A stretch of 64,000 nt of DNA from Odontesthes bonariensis (taxonomy: Eukaryota; Chordata; Actinopteri; Atheriniformes; Atherinopsidae), in assembly GCF_027942865.1 (NCBI RefSeq), contig NC_134524.1, positions 27,318,536-27,382,535 on the forward strand, written 5' to 3'. The notes under the pieces are model-generated. The model was not told the DNA's origin. It saw only the letters and a list, made by a program, of their open reading frames with translations, and searched no databases. Below are positions 11,563-26,500 of this stretch, in pieces (the first letter of the stretch is position 1; each line of letters begins with the position of its first letter). The translations under genes and the position numbers were made by a program.

Positions 11563-14500
11563 CTAAACAATCTGGGCGTTGTGGATCAGCGAGGCGTGGG
11601 GACTGTTCAGATGGGGGCTTGTCCCAAGTTTGGGCCTTTGTGTGTTGTGAGCCTCAGACACACGAGAGCTGTTGGTCTCACTGTCTTGATCATCAGGATG
11701 CTCTTGACTGGCAGGACCGCCCAACCCCTCATCAACTTCATCCTCATCATCTGTTACTGGAGGGTAGGTGCAGCTCATAGCAGGGTTCAGGTAAGTCTTG
11801 GTGACACTTCCTTGTCGTGAACCCCCAGCTGCTGGGATAATGACGCTGCCATTTAGCTGTCTTAAGACATCAGTTGACTGTACAACAGGGAAGGTTGATT
11901 GTGTGAGAGGAGGGTGGAAACGACTTTCTTGCTGTAAAAGCAAAGAGCAGATACACTTACTAATTGCAACATTGACTTCAGGTAAGTATGGGGAGGTTAG
12001 TAAGCTGGGTGAGAGGAATTCTACAGTTGGGTGAAATCATGCTTGGACATGCCCAAAATCATGAATGCAACATGACACACTTACCAAGGACATAGTGCTG
12101 TTTCTCACATATGCTTCCACTCTGAGTCGGTTCTCCTCTTCTCTATCCAAAAGCCTGTCTCTTCCCCTCCGGGAGTTGTTGTACAGGACTGGTCTGCCCA
12201 GGGAATCATATGCTCCCCCTACTACCCGCCCACCTGAGATAGTAGATCTGCTGTCCCGGCAGTGAGCGTGCTCCTGCTAGCAAAGGAAAATAGACGCATA
12301 ATTATATATAGATACACTGATTAGATGCATGCAGTAGATTGCAGTGTTTCCTTGTTTTATTTTCAGGTGAGTTTTCACTAGGTAAGTACAAATTATCTAA
12401 AGCAAGCCAAATCATGTTTAATGATTTGCTCATTTTGACAGTGGCCAAACTTTAACAGCCTTAAATTGAAATCTTAGGCAATATACTTGTGCACTTTCTT
12501 GCTGAGAAATTAGATGACTGTTGCCCCTCAGATTTGTATTCGAACTAAAAAAAAAAAAAAACTAATATATTTCTTTTAACTAAGCAGAAAGAGTGGAAGC
12601 CTGGGGGAACCAGCTTATTTGTTTTAGTTCAAATACAACAAAAGCCCCTACCAAGATATATTAGAAAGGAGCATGGTAATATCTGCTTCATACAAATAGA
12701 ATAAAATGTGTGTTTCCTAGTCTATTGGCAGACTAATAATGTATTTCATGATAACAAAAGCTATACTTTTCATGTTATTGAAATGTTTAAATATATCCTT
12801 GGAATTTCCGTTATATCTCGGAAAAGATATCTGTAGCCTAATACAGTAATTGTCACAGTAAAAATTAGACAATTTCACACTTCACTAATGAATTCTATAT
12901 GAACTGACTGCTAACAGATATGAGGGTTTGTGAAAAGCTGTCAGCTGGGCATAAATCAGTATACAATACGTATACGTAAAAAATAATAATGACAACAGTT
13001 TTTTTTTGTTTGTTTAGTTGAAATTGGGTCCCACTTTCAAGGAGATTTTATTTCTAAGAATTATTTTTAAGCAGTTTAAGGTGAGATCACTAATATAAAA
13101 ATTCAAATGACTACTTTTTTTCTAGGTCCTAAACATGTTGCTTCACTCTAGCAAAATAGCAAAATACAAAAGCCATTGACTTTGACAGCATTTTAACAAT
13201 ATCACTAAGTATGGAAAACATCAATATAAAAGATAGAAAAGCTGAAAAGTGAAAAGTCTTTGGACAATAATGATGGGGCTGAAATTAGGTATGGCACTCC
13301 ACAGTGTAGCGCCTTTTTCTATCCTGACCCACATCCTTATGAGCATGTTTTAGCATGTTATACAGAGCAGCAATATTACTTTTGTTAGAGTTTAATTTAT
13401 TACAAAATACACTATTAGCCAGGCAATTTGACCGACTGGTGCCTCCACTGCCACTCAAAAGGATTGAACTCTTCTCAACATTCAACTGTAAGCTAAGCCA
13501 GCAAAGCGAAGCAATGGACAAAAAAAATGTAATTCAGCTTCGCAACACGTAAGCCCATTCAATGTGAATGAGAAGTGAGACTGTTGACACTTGAGACACG
13601 TACGTGTGAATTCAACCTTAGATATTACATAGTAAGACTGCGTGGCTCGTGTCTGTATGCAATGAAGGTAACCAGTAGTTAATTAGCTTTACTTATCAGA
13701 GAGACAGGAAAGAGCTAACAATTAAATAGAACTACCTCTGTGCCTGGTGCCCCGTTGGAATTTTGACCTCTCTGTTTATTATTGTTTAATTTTTTTGAGT
13801 CAAAAGACAATTTGTTTTATGTCAACTATGTAGTTTTAGAGCTGCTGGGTTTAAGATTCCGTCGCTTTGGGAAAAGCCAGGTTGGCTCATTCCCCCTGTT
13901 TCAAGTCTAAACTGTTCACTGCTCCAGTTACACATTATGCAGTAAGTGAGGGTGGCATCCACCTAAAAATAGTCCAACTAATATTTTCAGCCCAGTCCCA
14001 GGCCCTGGCAGTGCATGCAGATTTAGATAGATAGATACGTAGACTGACCCCGAGGGATGACAGGCTCGTCCTTAGGGTTCCCTCCACTTTCAGAGGGATG
14101 TACTCTTCTATCTGTGATTGAAAGAAACACATGTCACTCAAGAGAAAAACCCACTCAAAAACATTAAAAACTTCCCAGAGGAATGATGAGGGTAAAATTT
14201 GCATTTGACTCCTACAACTACTGGTGCTGCTGAAGGACAGTGTACTGAGTGTGAAAATAATAATTCAGTGTAAGTACCACTCCTCTGGCATCAGTGCTGA
14301 CAGAGTTCACCCTCCTGAAAGAAGCTTGCCTGGAGAGAGTGCTTATTTCCTCCCTGTGTCAAAAATGAGATGGGCAAGACAAAATAGAAGAATTAGATTC
14401 AGTTAAACATATGTCTACTGAGTCATAAGTTGTTGTTTTTTATTTTGCATATTTTTCTCCATCTCTGCTTATACAGAGTCATTTGTCGATTGAATTTTCC

Positions 14501-17500
14501 ACTCATACACACTCATTTAAATCTAGTAATCATGCTCTAATGTCATATTGTAACTGTCAGCTGTAATATGCTTGATAGCCCTGATTTGCCTCATTAATAG
14601 AATTTATTTTGGCTCAATATGCCCTGTAGATACTATTAAAGTTCCATCTAATCTCATCTAATCTTAATTAACATGTTATCTCATACTTCTTCACAGTCAG
14701 CTCCCTCTTTAGTTTCTTGCTCTTGCGCTTGTGGTGGCAAGCAAGTGTGATGACAATGATGAGCATCATGATCAGGAGCCCAGCAGCTGCGCCTCCCACG
14801 ATGATTGTCAACATGTTTTCAAACTCTTTATGCTTCCGGGGGAGCTCTGTGAGGGGGAGATGTAGGATTAGACAGATATACATATATAAATGCATGCTTA
14901 CAGCTCACATTCTCATGACAAGTTTCATGGTGTGTTTGAATTGCCCACTCCTGTACTCACTCACTTTATAGTATTCACTATATAGAGAACTCACTAGTGG
15001 TTATGATTAGACTGAGGCCAATGTATTTCGGACACCACTTGAATGCAGCGTATATTCAGTTATGTGTTCAATAGACAAATAACGTTAAGACAGATAACAC
15101 CAGGTTGCTTTTTTTTGGTTGAGAACATGCTATGATTGTCATTTTTTTCCATTTCACTAACATTAAACTTTTTGACACAGATATATGCGCAGTTTAAATT
15201 TTTTTTAAATTGCACTGTATCCACCTACACCTCTTTGGCTGATGCTGTAACTGCATAATTATAATGTAATATATATGATAATAAGAACTCTTGTTAAAGC
15301 CACGGTGAATGCATCGTAACTTCCGTTGAAATATCTAGAAAGGCGAGCTACATCACAACCTGCCCCCAACATGTCTTCTGTTTAGACTGACCAACTTAAA
15401 TTTCTAATATGGTCCCTCTACATAGGCCTGTATTACTAATAATTTCTCAAGTCCTGCTTCTCAGGCATATAAAAAGAGACTAACTACTTTGAGGCTGAGA
15501 CAACTTGGGTGTGTTTTTGACTCACCAGGCACTCTCAATGACTAGGAAAACCACAATGATGTGCTGCAAACATCAGCGCAAGCTGGCAATGCAGCGATAG
15601 CACACTGTGTCAGTTCCTGGCGCCATGGTGCAATGCGTGATGGTCTATGTCTACCAATGTCAGGTGCTTCTCAAAGTGAAAGAAGAATCCTTAAAGGATG
15701 CCCTTTCTAAGATACCACGTCATTAGACCCTGAAGAAGGGCTGTTCTACAGTCAAGGATCCCTCAAAGGACTTATTCTTTTTGTTCTATGAAATTTCAGC
15801 AATGCTTTTGACAGCCGTGTCAATTTTTAATATGTTCTTTGTGTTGGGTGAAGTTGATGGTGGGAATGTTACCTGACGTTGGCCCACTTAACTTTGAGAA
15901 GCACCCATGGTCTGCAGGCTCTGCACACTACTTTTGGTGTACTATATGAGTTTGTTGTGACATATAGTGATCAAAAGTTTCAGTTGGCATTACAAGCAGC
16001 ACCACAAAATGGCCAACTCACTATAAAATGGACTATATAGCGACTGAGTGGCATTAGTCTGATGTGTGCTGCTATCTACCTTTCACACTAATCTCCACCT
16101 CCGCTCTTGCTTTTCCCACTTCATTTACTGCCACACACTGGTAGGTGCCTTCATCTGACGAGTTTAGAGGTTTCCCAAAAACTAGTGTTCCATTAGGGTG
16201 GGCGATGGCACCTTTTGGAAGCTCTCCACTGATTCTGTAAGCAGAACAACAACAAGTACAAGACAAAATTATATAACAGTGCAGTCAGATTATCCTCTTG
16301 TCTTGGGATTATCCCACTTGTTTAGTGGTACATATTTTTTTCAAAGTTTGTCATCACCTTCATATGCAGAGATAGTGTGCTACACTTCAAATACTTACTC
16401 AAAAGGGCATTTTACAGTAAAGTGCAGAAGCATAGTAACAAATGATACAGAGAACCAAAATGTTTTGGTTTTTTCCTGTCATTATGGATGATTTTTGTCA
16501 GTAAAATGAAAGGAGCCAAGCGTAAATCGAAAGGCATCAGAGCCAATAAAAAAAATTTTTTTTCCTCTCATTGCCCTTCAGTAGGCTGATTAAAACAATA
16601 GTGCTGATAATAACAATACAAACTTGTAACTGAATGCATGAAACTTGAACCTTTCGTAGGGACAGAAACATACACCTTGTCTTGCAAAACTCTACCTGTG
16701 AAGAGCAAACTATTTGTGTAATAAAAAATATTTGTATGACACATTTTATATAATAAATTCAAGGTAAATACAAGAAACTTGTGCTAAAGAAAAAGAAAAA
16801 TGAATAAAAAAGGACCAGACTCAGTGAGTAATTCCCTATACTCCCTATATAGACCAGTGAGCAGTGCTGACCAACATATCATTGGGGTCATCAGGTGGGA
16901 ACCTCCTTTCATCAGTGTTTCGTCTAGTTGGGCCCACTGGCGTCCCAGAGTCACCCCCCTAATGCCAGCCATCACTGCTCCTCACACCACAACCACCATC
17001 TTATTTTTTATTTTTTTTCCTCCCACAGCCACAAGCTACCTCAGCCTCTTCACCAACTGCACACCAGTAACAGCGGGGTGGGGATGCAAACCCTGGTTCG
17101 GGTAGGGGGAGAAATAAAAGAGGTTAGGATAAGTAGGAATGGGATTCAAACCCTGGTTCGGGTAGGGGGTAATGAAAATATAGAGGGTGTCAGAGGTGGA
17201 GGCAGGACAAGACACACTAGCAGATTCAGCAGACAAACTCACCTAAACAATCCTACAGTCACTAAGAATGCCAGCAAAAACAAAGCCATACAACTCACTC
17301 TCACCAACTGCACACCAGTCACAGCGGGGTGAGGATGCAAACCCTGGTTCGGGTAGGGGAGAAATAAAAGAGGTAAGATAAGCAGGAATGGGATTCAAAC
17401 CATGGAAACCCTGCAAAACTCTACCTGTGAAGAGCAAACTATTTGTGTAATAAAAAATATTTGTATGATACATTTTATATAATAAAAAATAGACCATGAA

Positions 17501-20500
17501 ATGAGTTTCCTGACACAAATCAACTTACCCCTAACTTGGAGCAAATTAAGCCACAGGAACAGATTTTTAAAAGAAGCCACATTTTGTTTTTAGTCCTTTT
17601 TATTAGATGCATTCTGATGATTTTATGTGGGAATATAAGTAACTTTATGATTTGATTAGATGCTTTCATTGTGCCTGTGCTCCGCCTCATTTCCCCTTAT
17701 CTTGAGGACCAATTGGGTATAAGAATGGCTAATCTTACTCCATGCTCCCTTACTATTTGAACAAAGAAAGAAACACAAGGCACAAGGCAAAACAGTAACA
17801 AGCTATATTAATGTAACCTAAATATTCAAATGTGAAATATGCAATGAAATAAGTATCATATTGTGCTTCATTGTTAGACATTGACTAAAACTTGCAATGC
17901 AGATGTACAGTGACAAAACACAATAGGACTAATAGGCAGAGAAGAGTAAACTGGCAGTAGAAAGATAACCATATGGTGGCAGCCAGACAGGGAGGTTCAG
18001 CATAGAGGAACAAGTGCAATGCTGTGTTTTAGTTCTTAAAGTGATGACTACAAAATAACCACTAACAGTTCACACATAGTCCCTCTTTGCAGTCACAGCA
18101 GCAATTTCCTTTTTTTCCTTTTCTTTTCTTTTAGAAGACTTACAGGCTTAGAAGATTTACAGGCACAGTAGAGTCAAGCTACAGTTACAGCTCAGCTCAA
18201 TGTAGGCATGCAGGAGTGATTGGACCTGCACATGCATTATCTGGGTGTGTTGTGAGGAAGATTGATTTTGTATGATATCTGTCGGGCTAATGTATTTACA
18301 TGAATTTTTTACAGTACGGTTTTGCTCAAACTAATGTAATAATTTGGTGTTTTTTCTCGTTTCATGTCAACGCGCTTCATGAGTGAAGGCAAAATCAGTC
18401 ATAAACTGTCTCTCAGTCATAAACTGTCTTTATAATATGAGTTACTTTATTCTGTTTCAACAAATAAACCACGTGACTCAGCGACTCGACAGTTGAGAGA
18501 AGAGTCTCTGTGGTGATGTTGTTTTGAACAGATTTCATTCAAAACAGCTGAGAACTTAATGTTTGCCTCTGAACAACCCATATTTAGATCAAAACACATG
18601 CACCCTCACAGGTACATGCTCTGAATGTTTCTATTCACAAGTACACCGAGCACCACAATTTGCTCAGAGCCCACTTGTATCAGGCAGCTCCTATCACAAG
18701 TAAAAAAAGAGGAACTTTCTGTTTTTGCATATGTATGTAACAAAACTTAGCGATAACATCTCCCCTAATTCCACACTCACTACTTCCTCTTCCTCCTTTT
18801 GGCTCACAACACCACCGCTGTTGGGCTACCTGCTTCCACTGGTTCACCATTCGTCTTACAACTCATCTCTTTCCTTTTGTTTCCTCTCCCCCTCTTCCTC
18901 CCCCCTTCGTGTGAAAATGTCTCATCTGTCTGCTTTCAGCACAAGCTGCAACATGACACTGTGACATTAGCATTACTTCACCTACCACCTTACTGACAAC
19001 AGGTTTGCCTGCTAGTGTAGCTGTCGCACTTTAGCTCGAGTATCTGTTCATGTGTGAGTAAGAAGAGGTTGGTTGTAACAAGAGATTTGGAGTTCCCTGT
19101 GTGTCTGTGTGTAGATTGCGTGTGTCGGGTAAGCATTACTCATAAAATCTTCTTTCCTGAGGTGTGTTTGTGACTAATGACAAGTAATGTGAATATCATC
19201 ATCTGACAAAAACAACTCTAATGAAATTAAACACCAAGCCTTTCCATCTTTTTTAACTTCAGCAAAAACAGCCATTCTGTGTGGATTTCTCCCTCATGAG
19301 CACTGCTGTCACCTCTAATAATATGATGGGAGCCATCACTCCTCCACTGTCTCTTTTTGTGACGCACGTTTTTCTCCCTGCACCACACCCCGAGAATATT
19401 TAATGCACCAAAGAAAATGGCTTTAAAAATGACACTGAGTGACTCAAGCAGAATAAGTCAGACATGTGAGACAAACCCTCATCTGGGTTTAAAGCCGGGC
19501 AGCAGTGTACTGCATGTTATACGACACACGCAATATTTGAGCCTGTCAGTTTCCATTGAGGCAGCAGGATCGGGAGGTGACAGTGTCAGGGCTTGTTTGA
19601 GTAAGTCAAGTGGAAAGGGTGGAGATCTTCCCCTGCTACACTGTCAAGAGTTGTTTCACTCAAGTGTACATGTGTTTAGGACACATTTTAAAGTAACTAA
19701 CTGTGGATTTTGAAATTTAAAAAAAAGTAGCTGTTGTGATGTAGGACTTATTGGGTTGATATAAAAAATACTACATTAATTTCTTTTGTTCACTAAAAGT
19801 ACTAAAGGGGAACTTTTTGTTGAAAAACAAATTCACATGGTATAAATTCTTATGGTCAGAGTTTTATGAGAGCCCTCCTTGAAACACAAAAAATGGTTGC
19901 ACACATTGTCAGTAAACAGCAAACAAAGAGTGCCTCTTTTCTCCAAACCTGTACAGGAAAGAATATACAATTTGGAGAACAATTTCCAACACAACTACTG
20001 GTGTTATCTTTGTCATCAAAGATAGATTTCATAAGATGGTGTGACACCGTTGTGCTACAAGTCCAGTTATATTGATACATTGAAGATAACCTCCTTAAAT
20101 GTGAAGCAGTGTGGATAACTGATACAGACACACAGGGACATGACGGTTTTCTTTGTAAAGTGTCAATATTATTGTTGTTAATTTTGAGTTTCTATTTCTT
20201 CTGTTTTCCCCTGGCAGGTATCCCTGGTTTGATGGTACATTCAAAATTTTTAAGTTGAAATGATCCAGCAGTCCTTCAACCGACTCTGCACTCATTGTTG
20301 GTAACATAGCTATGGCCTCCCTAAACTGAGCACTTGTTTTCTCATTAATGTACCTCTTCTTAACTGAGAAGCTGGTTGATTGAACATTCTGAGTGATCAA
20401 TAAATCAAATGAAATACAAAAATGGTCAGACAAGGCCAAATCAATAACCACAACAGAAGAAATATCAACACCTTTAGAAATAACCAGGTCCAGAATGTGA

Positions 20501-23500
20501 CCTCGAAGGTGGGTAGGTTCTGTTACATGTTGCCACAAACCAAACATGTCCAGCACAGAAGAAAATTCTTTGGCATTACCATCCGTCATGTTACCTATGT
20601 GAATGTTAAAATCCCCGGTCAAGATAAACTGGTTAAAATCAGTCGAAATAACAGACAATAATTCAGAAACACCCTTTAAAATAAAATTAAGATATTCAAA
20701 AGAAGTGAATTCACCAAATGAGATCTCTTTACACTGGAATGTCTCTTTAAATAAGGCAGCTTCTCCCCCACCTTTCCTCCCATTTCGGCATTTATCGGGG
20801 CTGTTTCATTAAGAACAGTAGCACTTGTGCTCTCTGTTAACCATGTTTCTGTCAGAAAAAGAAAATCTAAATTGTGTGAAATTATGAAGTCATTAACTTA
20901 CAGTGACTTATTGGACAGAGATCTAATATTAAGTAAGGCTAGCTTTGTGGAGTTTACACGGGTCTCTTTTGTATTCTGAGTTGTACGTGGTACCGTTAAC
21001 AGATTAGATAGATTCACACAGCAAGTTGACTGTTTTCGATTCCTTTTTATATCAGGATGTATCAGACAGTTTGACCTGAAACAGGACAAGCATTAATGAG
21101 GGCTGCATTCCACTCAGAGGAAGTTTTGCACCTGTGCATATTTTACAACTAACCAGCATGCACAGGTGCAGAAGTGGAACGCAGCGCACATCAATACACC
21201 TGAGTGCAACTCCATGTGTTAAAGTATTTGTTCATATATTGCAGGTCATATCGTCTTCACAATATTTAACAACATTGACTCATAAAAAGACACCTGTGTG
21301 GGATACTGCTGTACTGGGAATGTGTTTCTTTACTGCCATAAACACACATCCAGAAGTTTGTTTTGAGTCAATCCAATACATCGCTCAGATATAAACTCCA
21401 GTCTGCAGAATCGTAATTATTATTTTTTATGAGATATTTGCTAGAAATTACATTGTTTGTGGCTTCCACTGAGGATTTGAGATCACAAGAAATAATCACA
21501 GCGTTAGAAGGTTTTGAATAGTGTGAGTTTGGCAACATAAATGATAGAAAGACTTTGCACTGTATACATTTTTTAGATCGCTCTCACTCTCATAAAAGTA
21601 AAGGAAGAATTTGAATAGACCAATTCCAAAAATTTTACATCTTAAACAACTGGGTACTGGTAACTATAATTTTACTCAGGTTATCCAGAGGTGGATAACC
21701 TAAGAGCAACTTCATTAAACATCCCATTTAAACCCACTGAATAACTGGACAAATCATTGGCATTATTACTGTGGAAGTTCCAAGAAAATTATCTGCGACC
21801 AGACACATCAGACAGTTAGTCATATGAGCACCAGACAGTCAAAGAGGCAGGTGAGTGCTCTTGTACCTGATCCAAGTGAAACTGTGTGGTTTAGGGTTTC
21901 CTCCACTCATGCACCTCAGGGCAGCATTCTCCAAACCAACAAACCATTCTTCGTTGTACCCAGACACCTCTGCGTGTGGAGGGACTGGAAGGTAAAAGAG
22001 TCATTTCCCAGCTTTAATTAAATAAGGTAGTGATAATAACAGAAAACAACTCAAATCCTTTGATTTCTATTGTTTTTTACATCCCAACATCCACAACTTT
22101 AAGGAACACTCACAGTGCACCACCAGGTTGTTTCTGAGCCTACGTGGGCCTGGGAAAGCCGGATGCCACACCAGGCAATCCAGCTTCTTGCCATTCATAC
22201 TCCTCAGGGGGTGTAGGGAGTAGTGCGTGGAGACCGCCCCGTTGTCGGAGGAGCGATTGATAGACTGGCCATTTAGGTCGGTGTCCCAAGAGAGACGGGG
22301 TGGCGGGCGGGCCACAGAGCGGCAAGAGGCCGCCTGGCGATAGGACTGTCCCTCCACTACAACCACAGGATCCAAGGAGGTAATGGGATTGGCTGGAGGG
22401 AAAAGGTTACAGTGTTCGATTAGAGTGAAGAAGATAATGAGAACTTAATAATATAGTCAACAACATAAACTTAAAGACTCAAAAGATGTTGTCCTTCTAA
22501 CAAAGAATTACTTGTTCCGCATTGAACAACCATTTTCCGAATTTTTTATAACTTGTTGATGGATCAACCAGCACTTTCAGCCATACACTAATTGTGCATC
22601 CAATCCAATGCTTTCTTAGATTTTTATGTTACTCCCTTGTCACTAAAAAATCAAATCAGAAACACCAGCAGCAGATGGGTAATAGTAGGTGGGGCCTAGT
22701 CAGGCCGATGGAGCTGCCCAATCAGGGCAACCAGGGCTTCTGCAGGAGGTGGCAGAAAAACACACAAATATGTGCAGGAATGCAGATAACCACTGCCACA
22801 CTCAGAGAACTGGCTTTTCAAAGAACATCTACATTAAGGGATCAGACTGCACTGAATTGCATCAAACCGAATCGACCCATTCAACAATTTTTTTTTCTTG
22901 TCAGGAGGCAAATTTCAGCTCCAAACCAGACTGACAGAACTTGATCTGGACACTGGCAGAAGTCGGAGAACACAGTAAAAAAAATTAAAGTGTATGCTCA
23001 AAACTACTCATGTGCAATAAAGAGATTAACTTAAGGATGACTAAACTAGAATCAGCCTCATATGTACTTGTATGCTGAACTTAAATATGATTTGCTTAAT
23101 CAACCATAGATTCCACAATAATGTGTAATTTTTGCAAATGTGAGAAGTGCTTCTGGAAACATCCATGACAATAGAAAATGAGAGCTAATAATTGGATATG
23201 TGGGAAGATTTAAATTGTAAAAAATGTGCTTCTGAAAAGCTAAAAAATTAGAAAATCGGATACATTTCTGGTAGAAATTATTCTAATGAACGAATGAATT
23301 CCTGGATTATATAAATTAAGGTTTTCCTTATTTTTACTAGTGACTATTATCCTATCAGAAAAGTTATAGTTTTTAATGTTTAAATAAAACAAGAGTAATA
23401 AGGTGAGGAAAAAGTAAGAAAATAGGTTTTTATTTGTTCCTACATCATTCATTATGTTTTAAACTCTGCTGCGTTTTAGTTAGACAAGTAAAAAGCAGAA

Positions 23501-26500
23501 TGTCAGTTTCAATTTCCTTGAATGATCAGATTTCATCCTTGTGCTCAAACATATCACTCATACTGTACTAATCTTCTGCAACTTTACAAGAGAGCAATGA
23601 GGGAGGGACTCACTCCACACGATGAGTGATATCTTTGCTTCAAAGTTGCCCAATGGGAAAGTAGAGATCTGGCAGATGTACTTCCCCTCATCAGAGACCT
23701 GGGTGTTTATGATGACCAAAGTTGAATCCACTATGGGTTCACTGCTTTTGAAGCGCACGCGCTGTGCCCACGTCCCAAATGCTGCAGACAGAGAGGGGGA
23801 GGGTCACATGAGCATGTGAGAAAGGAAGTGACTCAAATAAAATAAAAAAAAAATAAGTCCACTGAGCTCAAAACAGACCTCAGGGTTTCATTTGTCACTC
23901 TCAGTTTAATACACAAGTTTGCACCCTGGCCTGGCACTACATAACATTAAATATATTTAGCTCCCAGTCTTTAGCCTCACACTCACGGTTGCTGTAAGCT
24001 TCAATTCCCAAATGACTACATATTAACAAAACAAAAACAACAACAAAAATTAGCAATGCAAAGATCAGAGTCTTGGTAGTCTTGAAATTTTACTGACAAA
24101 AACTGTTCACAGTTCTACTGATTTAACAGTTCTAATTTAAAGGCGGGGTAGGGGATCTTTTTCTGGAACATTTTTTTACATATTGCTTGAAATACTCTTC
24201 ACACCCCCATTGCAACCAATTAATTAAAAGTTTTGACACAAATATGAAAAGTTTTAGTGGCCTCTAGAACGTACAATCTAGGAAGAACTGATGCCGTCTG
24301 TCAAACTGCAATCTGCTCCTCCCTCCCCCTCCTTCTCCCTGTGCGCGTACCCTGCTCCGTGAACGTCCAGAAGCTTGGCAGGAAGCTAAACTAGAGCCAG
24401 CTTGGCTAGCACCTAGCATTATTAAACGTATAGTTAGCATAAACTAAATACTAAATACGGCAACGATCGATGCTTGCTGTCAGAACAGCGCTCGTGCACC
24501 TTCGTGCTTGTGCGCGTTCATGTACTCTAGAGGCGTGCCTTCGGGGGAAAAGTGAAGAAAAGGGTTGGGACTTTTTACCTGTGTATTTTCAAAATGCAGC
24601 TTCGCTGGACTCAAAATCCAGGATCTCCTACCCTACCTTTAAGCACTTGTTGTTTAAAGCTTTTAAAGTTCTGTAAGTGGAGAAAAAAAATCCTCCAGAC
24701 AGCACCTGTCAACCAAAAGTGACAAACGTGATACCAACAGAAAATTTGCTTGTTAGAATGAGCACCTGTCTGTCCATTCATATGGTGTATAGTGATGATC
24801 TGGTCCTTGGTAGCATCAGACTTTTCCCTGTACCAGGTGACCTGCACCACCACATTGCCGTCAGCCGGCTGGTATTGACAGGGCAGGAAGGTCTCCTCTT
24901 CTGCCATGGAGCGTAAGGACTTTGGAGGGGAATCCACAAACTCTCCGTGTATCTCTGCCACTACAACACAAAGACAGATATGTATAACCCCCTACTAAAA
25001 GATGTGGTAGTTGCAGCTTATTACCATGAAAATGTCTTCCTTCTCCAATACAGTGACTCCGAGCTGGATGTTAAATGCCTACAAGCTCAAAGGGTGCTGT
25101 ATTTGTATTTGTATATTTGAACACAAAAGCTTCAGAGAGAGGAAGAGGGGAGCTCTGGAAATCTTTTCCTTGTTTTTACGGCTTATAAAAGCTACTGTCA
25201 CCGTTACCTTCGACTGAGAAAGTCTGTCTGCAGGAGTAGTAACTAAAAATGTGATGGCGCAGATAAAATAAGCTCAAACTTTAGTGGGTTAAGGAGGGTT
25301 TTAATGACAGAGTGAAGACAGAAAAGAAGGTGGAAGAAGAAAACAGGATGTCTATCAGAGAGCATGAGTACACATGAAGATATGTCGCTTAACTAGTTGC
25401 TCAAGGTAAGGTTTTGAAGCAAACTTTGCTCAGTCTTCAGTGTCTGCACTACTAAAACAGTCACAGGGCCCCTAGAAGGCTAAATAAAGTCTAAACCCAC
25501 AGCGTGTCATGCAGCTCACTCTGTGACATGTCAACATTATGGTCAATAACCACGAACAGCCAATGCTTAATGTCTTTTTTTCTTGTTTTTTTTTCTCTTC
25601 CCTTGTCACGTTGCTGTACATGAGAGCATTTTCAGACACACACCAGAGATGCTGATCCCTGCAACCTGCATTTAATGGTTAAGCGACACCAGCTTGTTAG
25701 TACCTGTCAGGAGGATATTATTCTCTTTGCTAAAAATAAACAGAAGGAAGGTTTGCAGACGTTTTGCTAATGCAAACAAGTCTAATGTTTACCCCTGACG
25801 TCTCTTATCTTGTTGCTGCTCATGATATCAAGTTTGTGCTGTTGGTGACTGATATGTTTTCAGAGGGTTCAATTATCAAATAGCCCCGTTAAAGATGATG
25901 GCAAGAAAAAAAACACACTATTGCCAAACAAAAAAATCATGACAAATCACAACATGATAACTCGTCAGCCTGATGTATTTATTTAAACAGTTACTTTTAA
26001 AAGTCTTATCTGGTACAAGCAGTTTTCACTTGGTTTCTCGTATTTTACTGTATCTGTTCTCAAATGCCTGCACTTTGAGGTTTGCTATGAGCAATTTGCA
26101 GTGGTGGCCTCCTCAGGTTAAGAAATGCACATTTTAAAGTACTAAAACACCTCAGATCAGCTGTCACTGTTACAAGAAACCTTGAGGATGAACTTTGAGT
26201 TGAAGGCTAATGTCAAGTGTTTATGAAATTCTACTACAGCATTTAATGTTGTCTAACGCAGTTTCGCAAAATGCGATTGTGTATTAATTTGTATCCACAG
26301 ACACAAATTTTTTGTAAAATGCTTCAGCACACAAAAATGAGTCTATAGAGTGACAGTGTCATATTTTGAAATAGTCCCAATAACACTTGCGTCATAAATG
26401 AAAAGCCAAAAACGTTTACAGTATTAAGGATTGCACAACACATCTGATTGTCACATGGGAGAGCTGAGATCAAGTCCTGTCATGACCATTAGTACCCTCA

